A DNA stretch of 24,173 bases from positions 1-24,173 of the forward strand of contig CALDJM010000075.1 in the NCBI GenBank assembly GCA_937899155.1. The letters run 5' to 3'. Shown here in pieces: positions 16,546-24,169 of this stretch; positions within the stretch are counted from its first letter, which is position 1, and each line of letters starts with the position of its first letter. This DNA comes from an uncultured bacterium (GTDB lineage Bacteria > Patescibacteriota > Dojkabacteria > SC72). The position numbers were made by a program, and so were the translations under genes. The notes below the pieces were generated by a model. It worked only from the letters and a program-made list of their open reading frames with translations, made no database searches and had not been told where the DNA came from.

Positions 16546-17478
16546 CTACTGTAACCAACTCAATTCACCATACTGTGTTACATATTTTTTGTAAACAGCA
16601 GGCCACATATATCTAGGATTTGCACCAGCTCTGACCTTATTCAAAGTATTTACAATCTGTGTTTCTCCACTAAAAATATTATCAGTTGGATATAACCTGT
16701 ACCACAAGCAAGGTTCCCATTGAAAAAGACCTTTGTAAGTACCTCGATTATGCTCTGCATTACATCCAGATTCCCATCTCATTGTAAATTTTAACCACCC
16801 TTTTTCCTCTTCCGTAGCATTAATTTTTTCTATAACTGCCTCCCAGTGAGCACAATTAGGTCCAATCTGTGGCACTGAATCAGGAGAATGAGTTCCTCCA
16901 GAAAGAGAAATAATTTCATTCACAGGATCTTTTATCACTTCCTCATCAACAACCACCTCAGAAATATATTCCCCATCAAGAAAATACTTCTCAATAGTTT
17001 GAACTTTTTTCCCTCTCTCCCCTTTCTGTTCAACCCTCTTATTTGTCATTCTAGAACAAAGAGATTTTCCTTCTGTAATAGTTTCAAAAGGTATTGAAAC
17101 GAAAACCTTAGCAATTTCGGTAGTATATGTTCTAATTAAAACATAAGTTTCATTATATAGCCTGTCAATAGGAGAATTTGAAAAGAATCTATTTCTACTA
17201 GCAAGAGGATATCCTAAATCAATTAAAGTCTCTGTAGTTGAAAGACCTCTTGTTAAATGGGTGACGATTTCAGAATCGTAAGAAACTGTAACAACCTTAA
17301 TCTTTCCATCAGAACTATCCTGTATGCCTAAAATCTCTCTTAAATCTTGAACAATATCTTCCTGCTTTATCTCTTTATTTTCGGCAAAAGCTACATTGGA
17401 AAAGCTCATACACACAACAGTTATCAACCCAAACAGGGCGAGTGCTGACAGCAAGAAAAAAGTCTTCTTTCTAAACAT
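16546..17478 (-). CDS. G5-domain secreted cell-wall lysozyme-like protein
   Basis: A 310-residue protein reading from ATG 17478. The GTG at 17496 would only add six residues before the signal peptide and is less likely. MFRKK plus a hydrophobic core ends in an AFA site near residue 32. Residues ~60-125 resemble the DUF348/ubiquitin-like part of YabE, ~121-194 a G5 domain (VFVSIPFETI, then EGKSLCSRM... and EYISEVVVDEEVIKDP), and ~210-310 a transglycosylase/Rpf-like lysozyme domain with candidate catalytic Glu236 in WESGCN, then YKGLFQWEP and a C-terminal MWPAVYKKY. YabE/Rpf-type proteins cleave glycan strands and act in wall remodelling or resuscitation. It is convergent with pcrA and divergent from the TPR gene. 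Confidence 0.8.
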   Translation of the reverse strand: MFRKKTFFLLSALALFGLITVVCMSFSNVAFAENKEIKQEDIVQDLREILGIQDSSDGKIKVVTVSYDSEIVTHLTRGLSTTETLIDLGYPLASRNRFFSNSPIDRLYNETYVLIRTYTTEIAKVFVSIPFETITEGKSLCSRMTNKRVEQKGERGKKVQTIEKYFLDGEYISEVVVDEEVIKDPVNEIISLSGGTHSPDSVPQIGPNCAHWEAVIEKINATEEEKGWLKFTMRWESGCNAEHNRGTYKGLFQWEPCLWYRLYPTDNIFSGETQIVNTLNKVRAGANPRYMWPAVYKKYVTQYGELSWLQ

Positions 17479-17486
17479 AGTAAACC

Positions 17487-17515
17487 ATTCTATCACAGAT
17501 ACAAATATTTGACAT
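17487..17515 (-). promoter_or_regulatory. Candidate promoter for the G5 gene
   Basis: On the minus strand: ATGTCA (17515-17510), a 17-bp spacer, then TAGAAT (17492-17487), preceded by TGA as in an extended -10. The -10 ends 8 nt before ATG 17478, so the transcript would be leaderless or nearly so. The -35 shares bases with the TTGACA of the divergent promoter. Confidence 0.4.
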
Positions 17516-17537
17516 AAAGACCTCTCTCTTCTATATT
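17509..17537 (+). promoter_or_regulatory. Promoter for the TPR gene, predicted leaderless
   Basis: TTGACA (17509-17514, perfect), a 17-bp spacer and TATATT (17532-17537, 5/6) form the best sigma-70-like promoter in the window. Only 5 nt separate the -10 from ATG 17543, placing the expected start site on or within a base of the A of the ATG. Confidence 0.6.
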
Positions 17538-17542
17538 AAATT

Positions 17543-18991
17543 ATGCAAAAGAATATAAAAAGAGTTTTTCCGTGGCTAATTCTCCTCATGATTCTCTCAG
17601 GAGCAGTAACATGGTATGTATTGGATAGAAAAGTGTCAGATACACAACAACAAGCATACGATGAAATGTTAAAAGAGGCAGAATTAAATCTAAATGGTAA
17701 ACATTATTCTGTAGCTTTAAACAAATACTACAATGCAACTGAAATAATTCCACATCAACTAAAAGCATATACAGGAATTATAGATATCCTCCTACTAAAA
17801 AACAAAGTAGATGATGCCCTTACCATTGTTAGAAAGGCAACTAGGGGTCTTTCTTCAAATCAAAGATCGAATCTGTACAAATCCATAGGTGATGTGTACT
17901 ACTCTCAAACAGAGTATGAAAAAGCAAAGGAGGTATATCAAGAAGGTCTAGGTTTAGGTGTAGATAACTCTAGTTTAGAATTAGCATTGGGGAAATCCCT
18001 CCTTAATATGGGAAGGATTGATGATGCTCAATCACAGATAGAAAAAAATCAGTATAGTGGTGATGATGCAATAGAAGCCAACTTGATTCTTTCATATATA
18101 TATTCAATCAAGGATGTGGATAAAGCAAAATCTCAAATAGGTGGTATGACACCATCAGATACATGGAATCACTTCTATGATGAATTTGATACAATTCTGA
18201 AATCCTTAGATGATGATGAGAAATTTAATTTTGCTAAATTAGCAAGGATATATATAAATAGTGGATATCCATTCTTAGCCATAGAGTATCTTGAAGGAAA
18301 AGATATTGATATATCACAATACTCAGAAGCTGTGTATTCCTTAGCTAGAGCATATTTAGAAACTAAGCAGTATGACAAAGCAATAGAATATTTAGATTCG
18401 GCATTAAGTTTGGGAGGCTTGGAATCAGAAATCTTTTGGGCAAAAGCAAGGGCTACATATGCTAAAAATGATTTAGAAGCAAGCATTACCAACTACTCAA
18501 GAGCAGTAGAGTATGCAGGGAAAGAAATACCAGAAGAGCTCCTAAAAGAATATATTAAGATGTTGCTTTCGAACAATCAAAATCTCAAAGCATCAGAAGT
18601 TATAAAACTAGCTTTGATATCTTCAGAGCAAGCACATATCTATCTCTTAGGTTTGCAAGTCAGTAGTAATCTGTCTGAAAATGCAAAGATAGACTACTAC
18701 ATGAACCAATTAACCAAATTAGAGTTGACTGAAACAGAAGAGAAAGAGTATCTATACTGGAAAGCAAAATTAGAAATAGATAAAGGTGAGGTTGAGAATG
18801 CAAACATTACTTTAGATAAACTGCTATCTTTGGATAAATTTAATCCAAAATATTATCTTCTCTTAAGTCAGGTAAAGGTCAAAGAAACAGATGTAGAAGG
18901 AGCAAAAGAGGCTTTAGAAAAATGTATAGAGTACGACTTAAACAACTCTTCTACAGAGGAAGCAATTGAATTATTGTCTAAAATCAAATAG
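17543..18991 (+). CDS. Membrane-anchored TPR protein
   Basis: A 482-residue protein with a signal-anchor helix at ~9-27 (VFPWLILLMILSGAVTWYVL) after a basic N-terminus, followed almost entirely by tetratricopeptide-like helix pairs. Clear TPR signatures (A at position 8, Y/G at 11-15, A at 20) appear around 45-80 (YSVALNKYYNATEI), 118-150 (YYSQTEYEKAKEVY), 265-300 (YLETKQYDKAIEYLDSAL), 305-335 and 415-480. TPR arrays are protein-docking scaffolds; the orientation puts this one outside the membrane. Partners are unknown. The gene is monocistronic by appearance, with a strong promoter upstream and the EF-G promoter overlapping its 3' end. Confidence 0.85.
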   Translation: MQKNIKRVFPWLILLMILSGAVTWYVLDRKVSDTQQQAYDEMLKEAELNLNGKHYSVALNKYYNATEIIPHQLKAYTGIIDILLLKNKVDDALTIVRKATRGLSSNQRSNLYKSIGDVYYSQTEYEKAKEVYQEGLGLGVDNSSLELALGKSLLNMGRIDDAQSQIEKNQYSGDDAIEANLILSYIYSIKDVDKAKSQIGGMTPSDTWNHFYDEFDTILKSLDDDEKFNFAKLARIYINSGYPFLAIEYLEGKDIDISQYSEAVYSLARAYLETKQYDKAIEYLDSALSLGGLESEIFWAKARATYAKNDLEASITNYSRAVEYAGKEIPEELLKEYIKMLLSNNQNLKASEVIKLALISSEQAHIYLLGLQVSSNLSENAKIDYYMNQLTKLELTETEEKEYLYWKAKLEIDKGEVENANITLDKLLSLDKFNPKYYLLLSQVKVKETDVEGAKEALEKCIEYDLNNSSTEEAIELLSKIK

Positions 18992-19002
18992 TTCTGTATA
19001 AT
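18974..19002 (+). promoter_or_regulatory. Candidate fusA promoter
   Basis: TTGTCT (18974-18979, 4/6), a 17-bp spacer and TATAAT (18997-19002, perfect). The -35 lies inside the last codons of the TPR gene. The predicted transcript has a ~55-nt leader, unlike the leaderless candidates elsewhere; the leader contains a small GAAG/CTTC inverted repeat (about 19012-19026) and no Shine-Dalgarno. Confidence 0.5.
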
Positions 19003-19063
19003 TGCCACTGCGAAGGTAAAAACTTCTCTTCATGATTTTGTTAATTTTATTTAAGAATTTAAT

Positions 19064-21166
19064 ATGGATAAGAATACATATGATGTAAAGATGCCCTTAG
19101 ACAAGATTAGAAATATTGGTATCATTGCACACATTGATGCAGGTAAAACAACTACAACAGAAAGATTGTTGTATTTTACAGGACAGGTTCATAAAATTGG
19201 AGAGACTCATGAAGGAGAAGCTACAACAGACTTCATGGAACAGGAACAGGAAAGAGGCATTACCATTATGTCTGCTGCAGTTACATGTTTCTGGGAGATG
19301 GCAGATGAAAGATATAGAATTAATATCATTGATACACCAGGTCATGTAGACTTCACAGCTGAAGTTGAAAGGTCTTTAAGAGTGTTAGATGGTGCAGTTG
19401 TTATTTTCGACGGAAGAAAGGGAGTAGAGCCACAATCAGAAACAGTATGGAGACAGGCTAACAAATATCATGTACCAAGAATTTGCTTTATGAATAAAAT
19501 CAACCTAATTGGTGGTAGCTTTGACCATAGCTTCCAGACAATTAAGGATAGATTGAGTAACAAGGCTGTTGCAGTTACATATCCTATTGGAAAAGAGCAA
19601 GACCTTTGTGGGTATGTAGATTTGGTAAAGATGAAAGCATATAAATATGAAGGTGATGACACACCAGATTTAATAGAATGCCCAATTCCCGATGATATTA
19701 AAGATAAGGTAGATGAACTTAGAAATATTTTAGTAGAGGCATTGGCAGAACAAGATGATGCATTAATGGAGAAGTATTTTGCAGGGGAAGAGTTAAAGGA
19801 AGATGAACTTTTCCAAGCTTTAAGAAAAGGAACTTTAGAAGAGAAGATATTCCCAGTACTAGGTGGAGACTCCCGAACAGCAATGTCTAAGACACTTCTT
19901 GACTATATTACAATTTGTCTACCATCACCTTTAGATGTTCCTCCAGTAGTTGGGGTTGATCCTAAAACAAATAAAGAGATTGAGAGAAAAGCAGAGGAGT
20001 CAGAACCATTCTCAGCATTGGTGTTTAAGATTGTTAATGACCCACATGTTGGTAATCTTTCATATTTCAGAATATATTCAGGTAAGATTGATTCAGGGTC
20101 ATATGTTCTAAACTCATCAAAAGATATTAAAGAAAGAGCAAGTAGACTAATCCTTATGCATGCAGATGATAGGGAAGAGGTAGGTTCTTTGAGAGTTGGA
20201 GATATTGGTGCAATTGTCGGACTTAAAGATTCTGTAACAGGAGACACACTTTGTGATGAGAAGAACCCTGTTCTTCTTGAAAAGATTGATTTTGCAGAAC
20301 CAGTAGTATCACAAGCAATTGAGCCAGCAACAAAGTCTGATGAAGAGAAAATGTCAGAGGCATTGGCAAGATTTGTAAAGGAAGATCCAACATTTAGGGT
20401 TAGTTCGAACTACGAAACAGGTCAAACCATTATATCTGGAATGGGTGAGCTTCACTTAGATATCATTGTAGATAGGATGAAGAGAGAGTTTAATGTTGCA
20501 GCTAATGTTGGTAAGCCACAGGTAGCATACAAAGAGACAATTAAAGCAAATGTGGAACAGGTTGAGGGTAGATATGTTAAGCAGTCTGGTGGTAAGGGAC
20601 AGTACGGTCATTGTTGGTTGAAGCTTGAGCCAAATGAGAAGGGTAAAGGTTTTGAATTTGTTAATGAAATTAAGGGAGGGTCTATTCCTAGGGAATATAT
20701 TCCTGCAATTCAAAAGGGTGTAGAAGATGCAATGAAGTCTGGTGTTACAGCAGGTTATCCAGTAGTTGATATTAAAGTAACAGTATATGATGGTTCATAT
20801 CATGATGTTGACTCTTCTGAGGCAGCATTTAAGATTGCAGGTTCAATGGCATTTAAAGAGGGTATGAGAATGGGAGATCCAATTCTTCTTGAACCAATTA
20901 TGAAAGTTGATGTTGATACACCAGATGAGTATATGGGTGATGTTACAGGTTCACTTAGTAGTAAGAGAGGTCAGATTCAGGGAACAGAGAGTTTGGGTAG
21001 TGGAATTAACAGAATTACAGCATTTGTACCATTAGCTGAACTTTTTGGATATACAAATGAGTTGAGGTCTATTACAAGTGGTAGAGGTTCTTCAACAATG
21101 GAACCTGCACATTATGCTGAAGTACCTAAGGGTATTGCAGAAGAAATCTCTGGAAAGACAGCGTAG
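19064..21166 (+). CDS. fusA: Elongation factor G
   Basis: A 700-residue translational GTPase that drives tRNA-mRNA translocation and, with RRF, ribosome recycling in the cytoplasm. G1 AHIDAGKTTTTE, switch I with EQERGITI and G3 DTPGHVDF are canonical, and length and domain order (G, II, III, IV, V) are those of bacterial EF-G. Domain IV (GKGQYGHCW, then GSYHDVDSSE) and domain V are intact. Oddity: the G4 guanine-recognition motif reads NKIN (residues 144-147) instead of NKxD, and the G5 region reads GDS near 268-270 where most EF-Gs have GSA. The substitution comes from one codon, AAC at 19502-19504. All other parts look functional, so this is the sole visible EF-G candidate rather than a decayed copy. 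It has its own promoter and a terminator. Confidence 0.95.
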   Translation: MDKNTYDVKMPLDKIRNIGIIAHIDAGKTTTTERLLYFTGQVHKIGETHEGEATTDFMEQEQERGITIMSAAVTCFWEMADERYRINIIDTPGHVDFTAEVERSLRVLDGAVVIFDGRKGVEPQSETVWRQANKYHVPRICFMNKINLIGGSFDHSFQTIKDRLSNKAVAVTYPIGKEQDLCGYVDLVKMKAYKYEGDDTPDLIECPIPDDIKDKVDELRNILVEALAEQDDALMEKYFAGEELKEDELFQALRKGTLEEKIFPVLGGDSRTAMSKTLLDYITICLPSPLDVPPVVGVDPKTNKEIERKAEESEPFSALVFKIVNDPHVGNLSYFRIYSGKIDSGSYVLNSSKDIKERASRLILMHADDREEVGSLRVGDIGAIVGLKDSVTGDTLCDEKNPVLLEKIDFAEPVVSQAIEPATKSDEEKMSEALARFVKEDPTFRVSSNYETGQTIISGMGELHLDIIVDRMKREFNVAANVGKPQVAYKETIKANVEQVEGRYVKQSGGKGQYGHCWLKLEPNEKGKGFEFVNEIKGGSIPREYIPAIQKGVEDAMKSGVTAGYPVVDIKVTVYDGSYHDVDSSEAAFKIAGSMAFKEGMRMGDPILLEPIMKVDVDTPDEYMGDVTGSLSSKRGQIQGTESLGSGINRITAFVPLAELFGYTNELRSITSGRGSSTMEPAHYAEVPKGIAEEISGKTA

Positions 21167-21186
21167 TTAAAGATAGATAATAAAAG

Positions 21187-21226
21187 AATCCCTAATCGGT
21201 GTAGTAAATACATTTGGTTAGGGATT
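21187..21226. terminator. Bidirectional terminator between fusA and HAD gene
   Basis: AATCCCTAATC (21187-21197) pairs with GGTTAGGGATT (21216-21226), an 11-bp stem with one G-U pair and an 18-nt loop. The right arm is followed by a short T-run for + strand transcripts. On the minus strand the other arm is followed by the T-rich tract CTTTTATTA. It serves convergent genes, and its right arm contains the TAA stop of the minus-strand HAD gene. Confidence 0.7.
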
Positions 21227-22579
21227 TTGGTTAATAATATCCTCTATATCTGAAATATCTTCAATTATATAATCAGGTACATACCTGTCACTAACCTGAT
21301 CACTCTTTAACCAGACAGTTTTCATTAAATAATCTTTTCCTGACTTTAAATCTCCGAGATCATCATCTATAAAATAAACATTCTCTGGAGCGATAGAAGG
21401 AAACTTATCTACAAGTATCTTGTATATCTCGTGGTTTGGTTTTTTAACTTTGTAATCACCACTAAAAACAATCTCGTTAAAATAATTCTTAAGGTTGTAT
21501 TTCTCTTCAATATAATGACCCCATTCTTTCGGTATATTTGAAAGAATGGCAAGAAGATGTTTCTCTTCCATCTTTTGTAGAAGTTCTAACACCCCTTCTC
21601 TTAACAGTATACTGTCAAGAAACTTTCGCTCTAATCCTTCAAAATTTTCAATCCCTATATTCTTCCAAAAAGTTTCTCTTCTAATATTATCGACTTTGTA
21701 TTCCTCATAATGTTTTTTTATCAAATCTCTCTCAATATTAGGGATGACTGAGCGAAAAACATCTGATATAAGATGGGGGTTTGTTGTCAATGTTCCAATC
21801 ATATCGAAAACAACAAGCTTCTCATCTGTATACTCCTGCGTCTTGATGTTCATGAGGTTTAATATATCGCTAATATTATTTGTGTAGTAGGTGGGGCTGT
21901 TTCTTTCCTCTCCCGAATACCTACTATAGAAATCAAAAAGGATAGAATCAACACCTATGTTATGTGCTAATTGTATGTCTGTCTTTGGATTGTTTCCAAT
22001 CATTATAATCTCTTCTTTACTTACTCCAACTTTCTTTATCATTAAGTCTCCGACTTTAGGATTTGGTTTGTCCGCATCAGCTTCTTCTGAGGTTACCAAA
22101 TAGTCGACATATTGGTTTATTCCAAGTTTCTTTAGTTTAAGAACTTGTATATCTGCTGTTAAGTCTGTTACAACAGCAATTTTTAATCCTTGTCTTTTTA
22201 TTGTTTCGAGTGTACTTAAAGCCCCAGGGAATAATTCCATATTGTTAGTAACATGATTCCAGTAGAGGTTTGTAGAATCGTAGACAAGGTCTGGGCGGAA
22301 TCTAAAATTTAGGTTTTCAAAAAGCTTTTGGATATATAAATATCTACTGTGACTTGCAGCCTTCCCAGGTAGGAGTTCTTTTACTTGTTCTTTGGCCAAT
22401 TTATATGTATTTAGAAAGTGCTCCCAAGTTACAACTTTTAAATAAGGTTTAAGATGCTTGTATAAATGCCACTCTGCTGTCTTTTCATAGTTTTCTGCAT
22501 TTCTTGAGCTGTAAAGATAGTCTTCTGTGTTGGCAATCGTTTGGTCTAAATCAATACATACAGCTTTATATTTTGACAT
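21218..22579 (-). CDS. Double HAD-family hydrolase-like protein
   Basis: A 453-residue protein from ATG 22579 (MSKYKAVCIDLDQT). The GTG at 22606 would overlap the previous gene's stop and add residues before the first strand. Domain 1 (~1-240) has canonical HAD motifs: D10-L-D12-Q-T, T138 (VVTD), K171 (DKPNP) and GNNPKTD with D201, so it is a plausible phosphatase. Domain 2 (~250-453) has nucleophile D259 but Ile at position 261 (FDMIGTLT) where phosphatases have the acid/base Asp; S347, K379/K380 and the acidic FIDDD motif (405-407) remain. Domain 2 is a clear paralogue of the whole adjacent 210-residue protein, 19 nt upstream in the same transcript. Substrate unknown. Confidence 0.8.
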   Translation of the reverse strand: MSKYKAVCIDLDQTIANTEDYLYSSRNAENYEKTAEWHLYKHLKPYLKVVTWEHFLNTYKLAKEQVKELLPGKAASHSRYLYIQKLFENLNFRFRPDLVYDSTNLYWNHVTNNMELFPGALSTLETIKRQGLKIAVVTDLTADIQVLKLKKLGINQYVDYLVTSEEADADKPNPKVGDLMIKKVGVSKEEIIMIGNNPKTDIQLAHNIGVDSILFDFYSRYSGEERNSPTYYTNNISDILNLMNIKTQEYTDEKLVVFDMIGTLTTNPHLISDVFRSVIPNIERDLIKKHYEEYKVDNIRRETFWKNIGIENFEGLERKFLDSILLREGVLELLQKMEEKHLLAILSNIPKEWGHYIEEKYNLKNYFNEIVFSGDYKVKKPNHEIYKILVDKFPSIAPENVYFIDDDLGDLKSGKDYLMKTVWLKSDQVSDRYVPDYIIEDISDIEDIINQNP

Positions 22580-22598
22580 TTTTATAGAATTAATAATA

Positions 22599-23231
22599 TT
22601 AAACACACTCTTTTGTTATTAGACTCTCTATCTCTGAAATATCTTCAATAACATAGTTAGGAACATAACTATCACTAATTTGACCGCTCTTTAACCAAAT
22701 AGTGTTCATTCCTAATCTACCACCTGTCTCTAAATCTTCTAAATCATCATCAACAAAATACATATTGTTGCTACTTATATCGGGAAACTTATTTATCAAT
22801 ACTTTATACAACCCAACCTTTGGTTTCTTCATCTTGTAATCACCACTAAAAACAATCTCATCAAAAATACTATCTAATGAATATTCTTTAATTAAGAAAG
22901 CTCCCCATTCCTTAGGAATATTTGAAAGAATAGCCAATTTATATTTCCCTTTCATTGCTCTTGCCATTTCTAAAACACCTTTTTTGAAATGAATGTTGTT
23001 TAGAAACTTCTCCTCAAAACTTTCTGAATTAGGGATACCTATATTCTTCCAGAACGTATCTCGATCTATTCTACTTACTCTATAGTCCCAATATTCTCTT
23101 CTGAGAAGATTGATACTAATATTAGGCATCATCAGGTGAAGTATTTGGGATATTAAATGGGGGTTTGTAGTCAGTGTTCCAATCATATCGAATATTACAA
23201 GTTTTTCATTAGAGTATTCTTTCTTATTCAT
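22599..23231 (-). CDS. HAD-family protein with Asp+2 replaced by Ile
   Basis: A 210-residue single HAD domain. Motif I is D15-M-I17-G-T, motif II S103 (LSNIPKEW), motif III K135/K136 (MKKP), motif IV FVDDDLED. The second Asp of the phosphatase motif DxD is Ile. In the family, D+2 is Asp in phosphatases and phosphomutases, Tyr in 2-haloacid dehalogenases and Ala in phosphonatase, so the chemistry may not be phosphate-ester hydrolysis. More than half of the residues match domain 2 of the downstream double-HAD protein, including whole blocks such as TFWKNIGI, LSNIPKEWG and EIVFSGDYK. It is the first gene of a two-gene minus-strand operon. No Shine-Dalgarno. Confidence 0.8.
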   Translation of the reverse strand: MNKKEYSNEKLVIFDMIGTLTTNPHLISQILHLMMPNISINLLRREYWDYRVSRIDRDTFWKNIGIPNSESFEEKFLNNIHFKKGVLEMARAMKGKYKLAILSNIPKEWGAFLIKEYSLDSIFDEIVFSGDYKMKKPKVGLYKVLINKFPDISSNNMYFVDDDLEDLETGGRLGMNTIWLKSGQISDSYVPNYVIEDISEIESLITKECV

Positions 23232-23253
23232 ATATGACGATATATTATCTTAG

Positions 23254-23266
23254 ATACTTAAAGTAT
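23254..23266. promoter_or_regulatory. Palindrome in divergent intergenic region
   Basis: ATACTT-A-AAGTAT is a perfect 13-bp palindrome, 23 bp upstream of the minus-strand HAD start and 82 bp upstream of the CDP-alcohol transferase start. It overlaps a TATACT-like stretch on the minus strand and could be an operator. The sequence is very AT-rich, so chance is a real alternative. Confidence 0.25.
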
Positions 23267-23313
23267 ATATTAAAATACATTTGTGTGCTATGAAGTTTCT
23301 TTTTCTGATTTCC

Positions 23314-23322
23314 TGTTATAAT
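23314..23322 (+). promoter_or_regulatory. Extended -10 promoter for the CDP-alcohol transferase
   Basis: TGT followed by TATAAT (23317-23322) is a perfect extended -10 (TGnTATAAT). No good -35 is seen at 16-18 bp. A second TATAAT lies at 23325-23330. The predicted leader before ATG 23349 is about 12-20 nt. Confidence 0.5.
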
Positions 23323-23348
23323 AATATAATTACATTATCTCTCAACAA

Positions 23349-24137
23349 ATGAAAAAGAAAAGAAAAGATCTAAGAAATTCAGAACTATTTACTCTCTTGC
23401 AAGAAGGAAGAGTACAAGACTTCTTTGATGAATTAGGTAAAGTAGTTGAATCTTTTGGTGAAGATCTAAGAACTTTTAATCTAGATGATTGGGCAGTTAA
23501 GTATTCGAGAGGTAAGCAACAACAAGCCATAAACACAGCAATAACGGGGAAGGCAGAAGAGAAAGCTAAAGGGTGGATATGTCCAAGGATACCAAATTGG
23601 GTATCTCCAGATATGTTAACAGTTCTTGGGTATATAGGTATGGTGATAACAGGTTTAGGTTTTGTTTTTGGGTTTTTTAATAAATGGTACATCCTTTTAA
23701 TTCCTTTTGGCCTTTTAGTTAATTGGTTCGGAGATTCTTTTGATGGGAGTATTGCAAGGTATAGAAAAAAGAGTAGGCCTAAGTATGGCTACTATATTGA
23801 TAAGATAGTGGACTCTGTGGCTGTAATAACATTAGCCTTGGGAATTGGTCTTTCAGGATTTTTTAAGATAGAGATTGCATTACTTTTTGCCTCTTTGTAC
23901 CTAGCATTGATGTCTCATGTAGATTTGGTAACTCATGTGCAAGGACAAAACAGGAATGCTTTTGGGTTGATTGGTCCAACAGAGATTAGGATAGTAGGGG
24001 CTTTGTTTTCAATATATATGTTTTTTTCAAAGATTCATTATTTAAATATTTATGATTATGTGTTAACTCAGTATGATATTGGTCTTTTTGCAATATCTGT
24101 AATAATGGCAGGTGTACTTTTTGTATCTATCGTTTAG
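23349..24137 (+). CDS. CDP-alcohol phosphatidyltransferase family protein
   Basis: A 262-residue integral membrane enzyme. The family motif is complete: D129-x2-D132-G133-x2-A136-R137-x9-G147-x3-D151-x3-D155, which binds the divalent metal and the CDP-linked substrate. Residues ~79-92 (CPRIPNWVSPDML) are the usual interfacial lead-in, and about six TM helices follow from ~92 to the end. Such enzymes move a phosphatidyl (or related) group from a CDP-alcohol to an alcohol in phospholipid synthesis. The acceptor cannot be told; a PgsA-like or inositol-phosphate-type role are both possible. The charged ~75-residue N-terminal extension before the core is longer than in the minimal family. Divergent from the HAD pair. 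Confidence 0.88.
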   Translation: MKKKRKDLRNSELFTLLQEGRVQDFFDELGKVVESFGEDLRTFNLDDWAVKYSRGKQQQAINTAITGKAEEKAKGWICPRIPNWVSPDMLTVLGYIGMVITGLGFVFGFFNKWYILLIPFGLLVNWFGDSFDGSIARYRKKSRPKYGYYIDKIVDSVAVITLALGIGLSGFFKIEIALLFASLYLALMSHVDLVTHVQGQNRNAFGLIGPTEIRIVGALFSIYMFFSKIHYLNIYDYVLTQYDIGLFAISVIMAGVLFVSIV

Positions 24138-24169
24138 AAAGGGATGGGGTTGCATAAGATAGATACGAA
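24120..24169. repeat. Inverted repeat at the window's right edge
   Basis: GTATCTATC (24123-24131) and GATAGATAC (24158-24166) are perfect complements, extended outward by one wobble and two A-T pairs, with a 26-nt loop. The left arm lies in the last codons of the transferase gene. It may be a terminator stem, but the window ends 4 nt after the right arm so no T-run can be seen. Confidence 0.3.

Noticed and set aside
16533..16555. GTTACA/TGTAAC hairpin between pcrA and the convergent G5 gene as a terminator
   Set aside because: The stem is only 6 bp of mostly A-T pairs with an 11-nt loop and no T-run on either side.
22580..22606. GTG 22606 as the start of the double-HAD gene
   Set aside because: It overlaps the stop of the preceding gene, and the first HAD strand begins right after ATG 22579.
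2..24137. TGA recoded as glycine or tryptophan, as in Gracilibacteria or Mycoplasma
   Set aside because: EF-G, the helicase and all other long genes are intact under the standard code with no internal TGA; glycine uses GGN and tryptophan TGG.
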